Source of the DNA: Branchiostoma floridae
Taxonomy: Eukaryota > Chordata > Leptocardii > Amphioxiformes > Branchiostomatidae
Assembly (NCBI RefSeq): GCF_000003815.2
Contig: NC_049993.1
Span: 822,575-886,574, forward strand
Reading direction: 5' to 3'
DNA length: 64,000 nt
Below the pieces are notes generated by a model. It was not told the origin of the DNA. It was given only the letters and a program-made list of their open reading frames with translations, and searched no databases. The position numbers and the translations under genes are program-made. Of the stretch, positions 48,601 to 58,600 are shown piece after piece. Each line of letters begins with the position of its first letter. Position 1 is the stretch's first letter.

Positions 48601-51600
48601 GTGCAAGGTGTAAGTACAGTGAAAGCTGTCCGAGCAACCACCTGGCGCAGGCAACCACCTCCCGTCAGAGGACACATTGAAACAGTCCCGTCCGTGTTCA
48701 TATAGTTAAGACCCCCTCCCAAGCAACCACCTGTCTTCCCCACCAGCAACCACATTTTTACAGTCCCAAAGGGGCATACAACCTGCCCTCAACAACCAAA
48801 ATTGATTGACAGTAGCTAGCAGCCATTTTATATGCGGAATTATGTGGTCACAGTTACCCCGGACTTTGAGACTTCTTTCCCTTATGTAAGTGAATATCAG
48901 TCAAGCATATAAACAATGTGCACTGTGCAAAATGATGATCAGTAGGGATTTTGACACACTGGTAGATAAATTGAAAGCACTTGTTTGGGCTGTTATAGGA
49001 ACCATGTTCGATTGTTAGAGAAACTCAGCTCTGATTGTTAAACAATGGTTTCTTGAAGTTTCAGCACGGAGATTAAAAACTATGTGCATCTCTTATAGAT
49101 ATGTATCCTAGGAACTAACCGAAAGGTGTATATCATGCAAACCGTATCATTTACTATTTTATTCGCCAACCAACCAACTTGTCGGGAGCAACCCCCTGTC
49201 CCCAACAACCAATTTTGCTTGGTCCCCTAAGTGGTTGCATCGGACAGGTTTAACTGTTTGCATGACACGCCTGGCCGTGAGCGGTTGCGTGCCATCGTTC
49301 ATTGTGCAAGTGGTGAGTTGTACGTGTGATCTCTGTGTGATTGCCACGTTACCGTATGCAGGCCGTACTTACACGTGCTGCTTACGCACGGTTTCCTTAC
49401 TCACTCGAATGTGCTGTAGAGGGCACGCGCTTCGCCCGTACTGTCTCAAAGGGGGGGGGGGTTGAATCAGCAACCCGAAAGCAGAGAAAGTTGTGCATGC
49501 ACGTAAAGTACTACGGTGTGTCTGCGTGCTCCCAAATCCGTTGGATTGCGTAGGATTTCGTGCGGAGGCGGTACTTGCCATTTACGGATCTAAAAAGATT
49601 GCCCAAATTTTTGCACGTAGACACAACGAAGTTGCACGTACTGTAGGTTGTGCCTTTACCTTAAACCAGAGAACAAACAATTCCCTCCATTTGCCCAATT
49701 AATGCTTTTTTAACTAGTTAGAAAGACATCTAATAGTGCCAAAAGGTGCTGAATATTAGAGGAATAGACATTAATCTTTTAAAAGACTGCAAACTCCTGT
49801 GGTCGGTACTGAAAAACGCTACCGGAAAGGGAAGGATGGGTATCCCTTCACTTCTCTACCAGGGTCGTACTCTCGACAAGGACTGCGAGAAGGCTGAACT
49901 ACTGAACAACATATTCGTTTAGAAAACCATGGACAGCAAACACCCGGACTACATGAATAAACTACCACTGTACACAGACAACGAGCTCAGCTCCATACAG
50001 CTGTCGACCGAGGAGGTCTACGGCGTGCTACTGGGATTGCCAACAAACAAGGCTCCCGGTCCGGACGGAATAACAAACCGCCTACTCAGAGAAGCAGCCC
50101 CAGCTATCAGTGCCTCAGTCTGTGACCTGTTTAACTTCTCACTCGCGACTGGACACTTCCCAACTGAGTGGAAACAGTGTAACATATCACCGGTCCACAA
50201 GAAAGGAGACCGCACAGAACCATCCAACTACAGGCCTATTGCTCTCCTGCAAACAGTCGCCAAAGTCCTTGAGAGGCTTGTTTACAACCGTCTATACACG
50301 TTCCTTGCGGACAACAACCTGGTGAACCCCAAGCAATCAGGCTTCAAGCAGGGGGATGGGACTGTTCTCCAACTGCTCCGCCTGACTGATGACTGGGCAA
50401 AATCTATAGATGATCCAAATATCGCCTGTACTGCTGCAGTATTTCTCGATGTAAAACGTGCCTTCGATACGGTGTTGCATGACGGCCTAATATACAAGTT
50501 AACCAGATACGGAATCCATGGCTCGCTTCTTGCCTGGTTCACGAACTACCTGTCGGGGCGCCAGCAAAGGGTGGTCATTAACGGTACAGCTTCTACGTGG
50601 GGATGCAGGAGTGCCACAGGGGAGTATTCTTGGCCTGCTGTTGTTTGCAATCTACCTAAACGACATTAAAGACGTGCCGACGATATCCAGTTTAAACTGT
50701 TTTGCTGACGACACATCGATGTACAACTCCGGACATACAGCCGAGGAAGTTGCCAGCACAACTAATGCCGATCTTTGTCTTGTTTCCGATTGGTTTTCCG
50801 ATTGGGGGCTCGAACTACACCCTGATAAGTGTAAAGTTATGTGTATAAAGGCTTACCAAAGCAAGGTCCAAGCACCCCCCATCTACCTAGCCGGTCAAAT
50901 CCTCGAACAGGTGACTTCCTACACTCACCTAGGCGTCACCATGCACTATACACTCCGGTGGAAAGAACACGCTGAAACCGTTTCCAGTAAGTCTAAAAAG
51001 GTACTCGGGCTCCTGAGCAAACTACAGCGCAAACTGTCCCGAGAAGCCTTGGAGCTTGCCTATAACACTCTTGTACGCACGAAATTAGAGTACGCATCCA
51101 TCCTCTTCAGCAACATTAGCGTCACTGCTAGCAAGACCATGGAGAGGGTACAGTACCATGCTGGACGCCTCGTCTCAGGAGCGATGGCACGTACCCCTCA
51201 TGACAAACTACTAGAAGAACTAGAGTGGGACAGTCTCGCAACCAGAAGAGACTACAACAGACTACTTACCATGCAAAAACTAGTGACAGGCTCCGTACCA
51301 GCCCATCTCCAGTCACTAGTCCCTACTACCAGAGAGAGCCGACGGCGACTACACCTTCGTCTTCGGAACGACACACATCTACAAGTCCCGTATTGCCGAA
51401 CCACCACGTACAAGAACAGTTTTGTCCCCTACAGCACACGACTCTGGAATAGTCTTCCCAGGGAAGTAAAGGAAGCCACATCTTACAACCAGTTCAAAAA
51501 AAGTGCAGAGATCACATGCTGTCTTCCCGTCAACACCAGAAGTTTCATAGACTTGGAAATCGTCGGAGCAACATCCTTACTACCAGACTGCTGGTGTCAG

Positions 51601-52166
51601 CTCAACTCTACGTTGGCCAAGTTCAACATCACAACCCGGAGCTGTGCTTGTGGTGCTACATCCGAGACGGTTGCACACTTTCTACTTCACTGTCCTCTGC
51701 ACATGGCTGCACGACAAACCCTAGCTTCTTCAGTGCTCCACCTTGTCGGCCAGTCTCTCTCAACCGGAGTCCTCCTTAAAGGTTCTCCAGGTCATAACTT
51801 TGGTACAAACCAAAAACTCTCAGATGCTCTGCATTTATTTTTAACATCAACAAACCGATTTACAGCACCTTCCATCTGCTCCTCCTAGCTTACGTAGCCT
51901 ATGTGGCCTATTATGTACATATGTGTAATTTAGATTTGTTTGTTTGTTGTATCTTTGTGGGTCAGCCGTCACCAGCTTGCATAGCCTGCCTAGGCTGGCC
52001 CAGTGTAATGATTTGTTGTCATTTTCAATAAATAAATTAATCTTTTATATGTGTAATATGTTTACAGGACCATCATGGGTTCCGTAATATGAAAGTGAAG
52101 AGAGGACAGTGGAACGTCGACAGGTGCTCCTATAAACATCCCTACATTTGCAAGACTCCAAAATAA
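36008..52166 (+). CDS. Type II membrane C-type lectin receptor, eight exons
   Basis: Exons 36008-36697, 40265-40510, 44406-44675, 46093-46241, 46797-47055, 47257-47430, 47995-48164 and 52068-52166 join in one frame (phases 1,1,1,0,1,1,0) to give at least 685 residues ending at TAA 52164-52166. Order: acidic cytoplasmic region of about 400 residues with scattered tyrosines, a basic RCLSSRLVR next to one transmembrane helix, a Thr/Pro stalk, and a C-terminal C-type lectin domain with six cysteines (long form). The positive charges before the helix predict N-inside. A ligand-binding surface receptor is likely; the ligand is unknown. The canonical EPN/QPD sugar motif is replaced (NWAPWDPPSKND). 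The first coding exon is not identified. Expression or splicing is not shown by sequence alone. Confidence 0.8.
36979..37542. mobile_element. Harbinger-like TIR element, copy 1
   Basis: Left end GGCCACAGCAATTAAATTG, right end in reverse GACACAGCAAGAATATTTTA, with TTA on both sides (36976-36978 and 37543-37545). 564 bp, non-coding, about 80 percent alike to 42888-43405 in the same orientation. Confidence 0.8.
37649..38030 (-). mobile_element. tRNA-derived SINE, copy 2, with perfect target duplication
   Basis: Same family as 33689-34194 with an internal deletion in the body. B box GGTTTCGAATCC (minus strand) lies near 37966-37977. The 16 bases CATATGCTTACCTTTT occur at 37633-37648 and again at 38031-38046, a perfect target duplication that fixes both ends and implies a fairly young insertion. 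Confidence 0.92.
38045..38848. other. AT-rich intron DNA with GAAATA-AATCAT repeats
   Basis: From about 38455 to 38850 short units like ACAGAAATATATGAAATAATCATAT repeat irregularly. No gene. Confidence 0.5.
38849..39620 (-). mobile_element. LINE fragment, L1/Tx1-like C-terminal region
   Basis: The minus strand encodes FQYEILQKFLPTKRLLYIWK, DDPLCSFCHLEDKTYLHVFG and CPNLTDFWDKIKTWY, the C-terminal zinc-knuckle-like region of L1/Tx1 reverse transcriptases. One frameshift near 39000 separates the last part (YVYFFNKVEYYIAARKGKM). Only the 3' end is present. It lies antisense in the lectin gene's second intron. Confidence 0.8.
39621..40264. other. Intron DNA, no feature seen
   Basis: AT-rich; a TTGCCATGGCAAC palindrome at 39755-39768. 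Ends at the acceptor TTTCTGTCGCAG. Confidence 0.4.
40265..40510 (+). CDS. Lectin receptor exon: cytoplasmic region, 246 bp
   Basis: Phase 1 both sides (donor AGAG|GTACTC). Encodes IDKTVQSSTTDDTTDGQ through MYATGSHQQPGQR; one tyrosine. Confidence 0.7.
40606..41065. repeat. Direct tandem duplication, about 223-bp unit
   Basis: Units 40606-40828 and 40829-41065 share CAGACGT, a G run, ACTTTCATGTCGCATAACGC, GGTGTCAATYCMAATTCTGA and GCAAGGAGGAAAATC. Both halves carry CCAATCAGAATGAGAG. Intronic. Confidence 0.85.
41250..42310 (-). mobile_element. LINE fragment, 3' part of a reverse-transcriptase ORF
   Basis: The minus strand is open for 314 codons (42301 to 41357): LLYGSEIWISF, AVYLKFCKHSLNVPKTASN, VRAELGRYPIQ, and a C-terminal CQFCTSN...DEVHFTVDC knuckle. 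This is the region after the polymerase domain of a non-LTR retrotransposon. The 3' end has a simple (TCAT)n-like tail near 41248-41265. 5'-truncated, long open frame kept, so rather recent. The clade is not certain (CR1/L2/RTE-X range). Confidence 0.8.
42480..42665. repeat. Fragment of the 'GGATGGATTGCGAT' repeat family
   Basis: TTGAAAACCTCTGGATGGAT...GCTGCTGTAGATCTGCAG resembles the repeat at 54116-54620 and its relatives. Non-coding. Confidence 0.4.
42888..43405. mobile_element. Harbinger-like TIR element, copy 2
   Basis: Ends GGCCACAGCAAGTAAATTTT and AAATTTACTTGCTGTGGCC match as inverted repeats, with TAA on both sides (42885-42887 and 43406-43408). 518 bp. Both copies of the family lie in introns of the lectin gene in the same orientation. 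Confidence 0.88.
43410..44405. other. Intron DNA, no feature seen
   Basis: AT-rich with a short GTTTGTTTGTTTGTGTG run near 43645. Ends at acceptor CTTGACTGCACAG. Confidence 0.4.
44406..44675 (+). CDS. Lectin receptor exon: cytoplasmic region, 270 bp
   Basis: Phase 1 both sides. Encodes an acidic stretch with NHVYHNSEIDD, LQQLAAEIGQRADKQE (probably helical) and PPTYVPGALRQDN. The NPxY/PTYVP type of motif recurs in amphioxus lectin receptors, to my recollection. Confidence 0.75.
44680..46092. other. Intron DNA with a short LINE-tail-like piece
   Basis: Bases 45112-45180 (TTTATTGTTCAACAATTGTGCAG) resemble the 3' end of the LINE at 41250-42310. A C run lies at 45207. Nothing else seen. Confidence 0.35.
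46093..46241 (+). CDS. Lectin receptor exon: transmembrane helix, 149 bp
   Basis: Encodes GQAGLWWRCLSSRLVR, then a 23-residue hydrophobic helix with VATLVGLGIVIGIYII, then GSLENKAKIYP. Enters in phase 1, leaves in phase 0 (CCG|GTCAGT). The basic residues on the N side set the type II topology. Confidence 0.8.
46797..47055 (+). CDS. Lectin receptor exon: Thr/Pro stalk, 259 bp
   Basis: A mucin-like stalk for O-glycans, with N-glycosylation sequons (NQT, NST, NVT). A 21-bp unit encoding VTTTMPG is repeated three times exactly (about 46937-47002), flanked by two diverged units, so stalk length may vary between alleles. Confidence 0.8.
47257..47430 (+). CDS. Lectin receptor exon: C-type lectin domain part 1
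   Basis: Encodes PCHGGWSEHNNHCYKL, WTAALKRCTGLGPNAKLASV and ENNFITRLIAN. It has the first three of six cysteines. Phase 1 on both sides. Confidence 0.9.
47995..48164 (+). CDS. Lectin receptor exon: C-type lectin domain part 2
   Basis: Encodes WLTPWLGLYRVDGEGEWKW (WIGL-like motif), IDGSALSYRNWAPW, DPPSKND and YDCGYVYSK. The place of the EPN/QPD motif holds DPP. Enters in phase 1, leaves in phase 0. Confidence 0.9.
48617..49256. mobile_element. TIR DNA element, 640 bp
   Basis: Left end CAGTGAAAGCTGTCCGAGCA and right end (reverse) CAGTTAAACCTGTCCGATGC match in about 23 of 26 bases. TA precedes the left end; the right flank is TT, so the target site is not certain. The interior repeats GCAACCACC. 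Non-coding, in the lectin gene's last intron. Confidence 0.7.
49257..49680 (+). repeat. Dispersed repeat, copy 2 (relative of 28205-28430)
   Basis: Shares the CACGCCTGGCCGTGAGCGG and GCACGTAGACACAACG blocks with 28205-28430 and begins directly at the end of the 640-bp element. Confidence 0.55.
49782..52035 (+). mobile_element. LINE, 5'-truncated, with 12-bp target duplication
   Basis: ATTAATCTTTTA at 49770-49781 and 52036-52047 is a perfect target duplication. Between them lies the 3' part of a Jockey/CR1-like ORF: SATGKGR-like region, NKAPGPDGITNRLLRE, PVHKKGDRTEPSNYRPIALL, FLDVKRAFDTV, then after a one-base frameshift near 50610 GVPQGSILGLLLFAIYLNDI, NCFADDTSMYNSG (the FADD catalytic box), CKVMCIKAYQS and a C-terminal CACGATSETVAHFLLHCP knuckle, stopping at 51888. 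The 3' UTR ends AATAAATAAATTAA. The stop near 49919 and the frameshift leave it inactive. It is in sense orientation in the lectin gene's last intron. Confidence 0.93.
52068..52166 (+). CDS. Lectin receptor last coding exon: C-type lectin domain part 3
   Basis: Acceptor ATATGTTTACAG ends at 52067. Encodes DHHGFRNMKVKRGQWNVDRC and SYKHPYICKTPK, then TAA. It supplies the last two cysteines and the WN of the calcium-site strand, so the fold depends on it. Phase 0 agrees with the exon at 47995-48164. Confidence 0.9.
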   Translation, partial: DHHGFRNMKVKRGQWNVDRCSYKHPYICKTPK

Positions 52167-52611
52167 AACACAATCCTTGATTTTGCATTCATAAAAGAAG
52201 TGAAACACATTTTAGATGACCTTTCAGGAATAGGCGATAGTTTTGTGACCAGTATTACTTTCAACAAAAGAATTATGAGACATATCAGTACATGATCAAC
52301 ACTTTCTTTACAAGTCTTTAGAAGAATAGAGATGGTCACGAGTCTTGAGCCTCATAATTTTAAGTAGAAAGTTTTTAATAACAATAGCCTGTTTTGTAAC
52401 AAAGTCAGCTTCAAAAATATTCAAATCGTAGGAAATTAAGTTTTTCTGCTTGAGAACAAATACATGACTCTTACATAAACCACACTTTGAAGGAACATAA
52501 TACATGTATATTGTAGCAAATTATAAGACATGTGTGCACGAGATGTGTATATTCCTTAATTTATATTACTCAAGATACTCGCTCGCCTTGAGACAAATGA
52601 TTCCATGCAAG
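52167..52611. other. 3' UTR or downstream flank of the lectin gene
   Basis: AT-rich; no perfect AATAAA close to the stop was noticed. No gene. Confidence 0.4.
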
Positions 52612-52613
52612 TA

Positions 52614-53311
52614 GAGTCCATTCCAAGACACCATGCGGATGTTTGTTGCCATTGTTTAGAATTGATTTTAAAGTTTTGTAATTATATGTCTAGGACATTT
52701 GATACTTCAGAAATATTTTTAACACTGTTTCAACTTTATAAATATTTCCCTGGTCCTGTAAAACTTTGGAAATATTCATGGTGTGGAATTGGATACTTCT
52801 AATGATTTCTAAATAATGATAACAGCATTCTACCATTATTTACCATTTTCTACCATTTTTTGTAAATGGTTCGGTGGGCTGGGAAGATAGCAATTCACAC
52901 ATCCTTGCAAAGTATGGTTGGGTGCCATGCAACAATGGCCCACCACAAAGGATCCACCAGTGCCCAGCAGTGAAATCTAAAAATATACAGATGCAACAAT
53001 AGGGCTTACTTTTATGGGGACAATAAACTAATTTTACCATTTGGCCAGGTTTACCATTTTTTGCAAATATTTGCAAATGTGAAATAATCACAGAGAGGTT
53101 TCACAATTATTCTAAATAAAGATATTTTTGTACAGTTACTTTCAAAATGTTTCTAAAATATTCAAAGAAATTCAAATAAATGAGTATTTTCTTAGTCAAT
53201 TTTTTTGAAAATGATTTAATTATTGTGGCTCAGATATTCTTTTATTCAAAATAATTCAGACTAATTATAAATATCGCCTAAAAAACCCTCATGGTGTCTT
53301 GGAATGGACTC
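52614..53311. mobile_element. TA-flanked TIR element, 698 bp
   Basis: GAGTCCATTCCAAGACACCA (22-bp repeat continuing TG) at 52614-52635 is the perfect reverse complement of 53290-53311. TA lies at 52612-52613 and 53312-53313, as for Tc1/mariner-type insertions. AT-rich, non-coding interior. Confidence 0.88.
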
Positions 53312-53313
53312 TA

Positions 53314-54115
53314 ACAAGCTTTAATGTTATATTTTGTTCATGTTTTGAACTTAATCGGTATCAATTCTTTGTATTATGTAATATTGGTCGAGCCATAGTC
53401 GAATTTAAAGGACAGCATTATTCGAATTCAAGGGACAACGATTTGTTTGATTGTGACGAGATACAAGCCTCTAACTTCATCCACACTTTGAGGAGACAAA
53501 AATGCAATTAACAGAGAATATAATGATTTAAAAGTAAAACATTTGCTGACAATCATGTTTTTATATGATCATGTTTACTTATCTTGTTACCTAACTTATG
53601 TATTTACGTGTTTTACAAGTATTTAAGTATTAATACAATGATGGAAGATAGTGAAATCTATCTGAAACATCTGACTCAAGAGAATATATCCAGTGGAGAG
53701 ATTTCTTTATTATGTCATACCATAAAAACAGACATGTTACGATTGTAGATCATTACGAATAGCAAATATTTATAGCAGGAGGCTTTAAAATGATAGTGTA
53801 AGTGGGCAATACGGTGTATGTACAATGTTTTCTTAATTTGCTTGAGGCATTGCTGGAGTGTAGCACTAATAACTGATTTTTTTACAAATATTTCTCATCT
53901 GTCTTTTTTACCATTCATGCAATCCGATTGTCAAGATGTGGGAAGAAAATGAGTTGGATGCCGAATTAAGTATTTGCAGAGCAACATGTTGTATCATAGC
54001 TCAAAGTGAAAAATCCCCCAATATGTTTGGTGGCAGAGATTCATGATAGATTTAAAAGGGTTTTAGAGATTTTGGAAACAGTTACATCATTAAATCTTGT
54101 ATATTTATGCTGGAG
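53314..54115. other. AT-rich non-coding stretch
   Basis: No gene or repeat seen. Confidence 0.4.
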
Positions 54116-54173
54116 TACTTGTATTATTGACTCCTCGGAGGTTATATTTATCTCCATGAAAATGGAGATATAG

Positions 54174-54238
<65 letters not shown>

Positions 54239-54620
54239 TGTCTGTCTGTCTGTCTGTGTGTCCGGATTTTTGTAGTGAGCATAACTCAAGAACTTCTTAA
54301 TGGATTACAATGATATTGATTTTTGGTTTATGGGTAGGTGTTGGGAATTCAAATGTCAAGGTCAAGGTCCATTTTATCTTTTGAACTAGATGTGCTATGG
54401 TCTTGATTTATGGATGGCAGATAGTTTGTGACATGAGGGATATGTGGTGTATATTTGGTCCCCCTAGCAAGTTGCTCTGGAACTGCAGGGGCATCAACAT
54501 CTTCTAAGGGTGATAAATGAAGAAGGTAATGACAAATTTACATGATATTGGTATGTAGGTAGCTTAGACAGAGAGGCACATCATGAAGTGCAAGTTATGC
54601 AAACTGACACTTAATTTGCA
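54116..54620 (+). repeat. Dispersed repeat with (TG)n core
   Basis: GACTCCTCGGAGGTTATATT, TCCATGAAAATGGAGATA (a palindrome), (TG)n with (TCTG)n at 54175-54262, then GAGCATAACTCAAGAACTTC and TGGATTACAATGATATTG. The same order appears on the minus strand at 58750-58950. Non-coding repeat family of this genome. Confidence 0.65.
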
Positions 54621-54624
54621 TATT

Positions 54625-55970
54625 TAATGAGAAAAATCTGTATTTGCAGTGTTCCCTTTATAGAACTCAAATGCATGCAATATATGCAGTTTGTGGCAGG
54701 TGGAACATTATCAGATACCAAGTATGCAAATAATTCCTTATTTGCATAATGAATGAAAAAAGTGACAAAATTCATTGATGTGGCTTGCCGTTTCGGTTCT
54801 CCATCGAATGAGATAAGATGATGTTTCGAATAATGTCGCAGTCTTACTGCAGTTAGAATTATAGTTAGAATACACTTAGAATACACTTTGAATGCCATTC
54901 AATATTTCTCCACTTTGAATGCACCTCAAAATTTTTTAACTTGTCAAAAACTTTCGAGTCAGCCAAAAGAACGGGCACAAATAGCTGGAATGCAGTAAGA
55001 CTTTCTGGAACACACTACGAATTACCAGGAATTGACAGGAATAGAACATAATTTTCACCCTGACTGTATTCCGACTGATTCTTGCTCCTCGTGTGAAGGG
55101 GCTTTAGAGAATAGGGTCCTCTCTACGTGATCTGTGGAAGAAAGAAATAGAACTGAATGTTCGAGTCCTGGCCCTTCGACTGTACACTATATTTCTCACT
55201 ACCTGAATCTTCCACTTCGTCACTGCCCATATGATAGCGTTTGTCATGGCCTTTCACAACCATATCATATCGACCGAGCGTTCAAGATGGCGACGGCGTT
55301 GGTGTTTGATATACAAGGAACATCAGTAGCTGTGATTTGCTGAAATTGTAAGGCTTTAGAAAAAAAGGGATTAGTTTAACCTAATAACTACATATTTATA
55401 CCATCAAGATACATTCTTTGATACCATTTTATGAAAATTTAGTAACAATACGTTTCTGACATTTATAACATATGAACTAAAACATTAAATGCAAATCACA
55501 GGGTAGGTATTTATTCTTTTATGTTACTTTTTAATTAAAACATTATCCAACCGATGCATCTGAACTGTAAATCCTATTATGGAAAGCAATGTAATAGTAG
55601 ATAGTAGTTCCTCATTATTCGTGCTAATTAACTAGCAATTTGCATAATTTGCATTTCATTGTCTACATCTCCGACACACCAAAAACTGGAACCTCTATTT
55701 TTGCGTGGAGGTAATGAGTAAGGTTCAAAGGTTCTTCTTTGGATACGCTAGGTAGTTCGCCATAGCTGTACCCGCTGACTCATAAACGTCGAAAAAGATT
55801 AAAAATGAGTGGAAGCCATGTTGGTAATGATCGTGATTGACCTTTACTCCGGCCTCCCAATACGCTTTGCGTACATCACACCATCGTCCTTCAACACGTC
55901 ATACTCACACGTCATCATGTACGTCTGTGGGAGACCTTTCAAATCAGCATCATCCGCCATTAACGGGCAA
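54625..55970. other. Non-coding stretch, no gene seen
   Basis: AT-rich with scattered short open frames lacking recognisable domains. Confidence 0.35.
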
Positions 55971-55973
55971 AAC

Positions 55974-56073
55974 GTGGATCCAAAATGGTCGCGATATTTG
56001 GAATGTCAGGAAATTTGAGATTTCCCTCGGCCGGTTTACGAGTAACGCCGACCATTTTGGGATCCACGTACCC
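55974..56073. repeat. Inverted repeat with TGGATCC arms
   Basis: GTGGATCCAAAATGGTCG at 55974-55991 and CGACCATTTTGGGATCCAC at about 56049-56073 pair with one bulge around a loop of about 60 bases. Confidence 0.6.
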
Positions 56074-56285
56074 GACGTACTGAGATTTCTTAAGCTCCAC
56101 ACTTGTGTGATTATTGACTTCAAACCCTTTCTTGAAAGAGAGGTCATTGTTTAGATACCATAACCAATTCGATACCATTAGATATTTACTCTAGACTGTT
56201 AAAGTGACCATTTGCAATGTAGGAAGGCGTGGAAAAGTTTATGGCTTGCAGTGCTGGGTAGATGAGTGCCTGTGTCTTTAACTTA

Positions 56286-56420
56286 AGGTCCCCTCTCACT
56301 GGACGTGGGGCACACTTGCGGCATTGCTGCGTTCGTTCACTGCGGCACTGTTGTGTTAATTTCACCGATTTTGTCCTGCACTCACACTGACGTGCGGCAC
56401 TGTTGCGTTTCTATACTAGA
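56286..56420 (+). mobile_element. Diverged one-ended relative of the 35036 MITE
   Basis: AGGTCCCCTCTCACTGGACG, CACTTGCGGCATTGCTGCGTTCGTTCACTGCGG match the left 60 bases of 35036-35281. A second GACGTGCGGCACTGTTGCG occurs in direct orientation near 56390. The right end is missing. Confidence 0.65.
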
Positions 56421-57039
56421 TGAACATGTTATTAACAATTGCAGCGTTGTCAATTTATGAAAAATCACTGTAAAATTATGAGAATGCCCAAATTAAAATG
56501 CGATTTATAATGAAAATATTTCCCTTATGATAATGAATTATATGATATATATGCTATGAGGTCTCATAACACAGTATTTATCCGCGACCCCCGTCCCCAA
56601 AAGTAGTTCGTTTGAAAATAGTGCCACGCAGTACTTGCAAAGGCCGTAGTTATTCTTCCGTGTACAGCAGCGAGGTGGAAACTGTGGTGAATGGTAGAGT
56701 AATATATCGGTGTTGACACTGTATAAGTTGGATTACGTTGCTTCTTCGGCCGGCGGGAATTTGCGCCTTGATACTGTTACCGGTACTTCCTGTTCGTCGC
56801 CAGCAGTTCCTTGACCTCCGCTGGGGGTCAAATCAAAGTGTCTTTTATAGAAAAATGAGCAGGTAAATCTATGCTCATCTTCAGATATTTTGTAGGTTGT
56901 ACCCTCGACTTCAACATACTAAGTTCTTGTAAATTGTATCTGCACCTTTCTATTTTTGAGTCGTCGATTTTTGAGTCGTCGAACCACCTGACTTTTGGGC
57001 CCTTAACCATGTAAATCCCCATAGGCGAACAACTTTGTT

Positions 57040-57830
57040 CTGAGACTCAAGGGGATTGTATGAAGGTTAAAAACCAACACTGGAAACAGGTGAGAATGAC
57101 AATATACAAAAATATCGCTCTCATCATGAATCAAAGAATGTATCGGTCATTTCTATGGCATATGGGCCACATCAGGACGATATGTGTAACTTTCCGAGGT
57201 TAGAAAATAGATGTGGGAGGGGGGGGGGGGGTAGAAGTCACACGCCAAGTCTTCAGAAACAAAGCAAAGGGCAATTCTACTATTGATAAGTTACCGCAAT
57301 AGTATTATAAATGTGACAAAACGACAATAGAAACCATGTTAGAAGGGAAAACGAATATCCATACATGTGAGTACAAGGTTTGTGGAATTCAGGAATGCAT
57401 TCGTCATGGAAAAATTAAAAGGGGGAGGGGGCGGTAAGAAATGATCAGGCATATTTTATTGTTAGGATAGAAATTACGTTTTGCACTTTACATTTGTTTG
57501 ATCAATTTTTCAATGTAGGAGTTTTAAGATTCAACAGAAACCGTTCGGCATATTTGTTATATTTTCATATATTCAAATATGTGTCCAATAGGTTAGACAT
57601 GGCTAAGGCAGGATATGGGTCTCCTACTGATATTCCCCTGAAGCTCGGTGATGAGTCTCCTATTGAAGTTTCACGTGACAGAGATGCAGGCAACGGCGAA
57701 GACGAACAGACAACAAGCAAAAATAGTTTGTAGTGTCAATAAGAAGCACATACTGATGAAAAACCTTATCTATGTAAGGATTGTGGTTACAGGACATCAC
57801 GAAAGTCCCGCTTAATCCAACATCAAGCAT
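57040..57830 (+). pseudogene. C2H2 zinc-finger gene remnant, left copy of a tandem pair
   Basis: The segment matches 60530-61330. It has a conserved first-exon end AACACTGGAAACAG|GTGAGA (57089), the same G-rich stretch downstream, and a second exon with ATG 57599 reading MAKAGYGSPTDIP and SPIEVSRDRDAGN. TAG stops it at 57731-57733. Beyond the stop an in-frame DEKPYLCKDCGYRTSRKSRL shows one finger, lacking its second histidine, before homology ends in the 240-bp repeats. So it is a dead paralogue of the gene at 61073. Confidence 0.75.
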
Positions 57831-57839
57831 TACTTAAGC

Positions 57840-58600
57840 TATCAGCATGCCAAAAATCGTGATGATCCTTTGATCCATTCTTGACTTATTCTCTTTAAAA
57901 GTCTTTAAATACACCTCTTACTCTCTTTCTCAGTTACATATGTGACAACTTTGAAAGTATTATGATGGAATGCAGCGGATTTATGAACTTTTCCTAATCA
58001 ATTATGTAAATTAGCTGTTAATTAGCATATAAGTTTCACATTATATAAGTCTTCACTTGGGCTATTTACATAACAAAAATCATGACGATCCATCTACACG
58101 TTCTTTTTTCTCATTAATTATGCAAATGAGGTCGTCATTTGTATGATAAATTTGTATTGACATTTCTCTCTTTCTCAGCTACATATGTGACACGTTTTAA
58201 AGTCCTATTATGGAATGTAGTGGATAAATCAAATGTCCTCATTAATTGTACAAATTAACTTTTGATTTGTATATTTGGTGTCTCATTATGTAGGTCTTCA
58301 CTTACACTACCTACATACCAAAGAACATGATGATTCGTTAACATGTTCATATTTTAATTATGCAAATGAGGTCATGCTTTGCATAATTGATATCTATTGA
58401 CATTTCTCTCCTTTTCAGCTACATATCTGACAAGTTCGAAAGTCCTATCATGGAATGTAGTGTATTTATAAACTTTCCTCATTAATTATGCAAATTAGCT
58501 GTTGAATTACATAACTAGTATCCCATTATTTAAGTCAACACTAATTCTATCTACATACCAAAAACCATGAAGATCCGTCAACACGTTGTAGAGATATTCT
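57840..58600. repeat. Satellite-like repeat, about 240-bp unit, three copies
   Basis: Units begin with CATGAYGATCC at about 57858, 58083, 58328 and 58566 and share TTAATTATGCAAATNAG, CAGCTACATATGTGACA and CCTATYATGGAATGTAGTG. It replaces the finger region of the left zinc-finger copy. Confidence 0.8.

Noticed and set aside
54041-54289. Minus-strand frame rich in HTHTHT
   Set aside because: A by-product of the (TG)n run.
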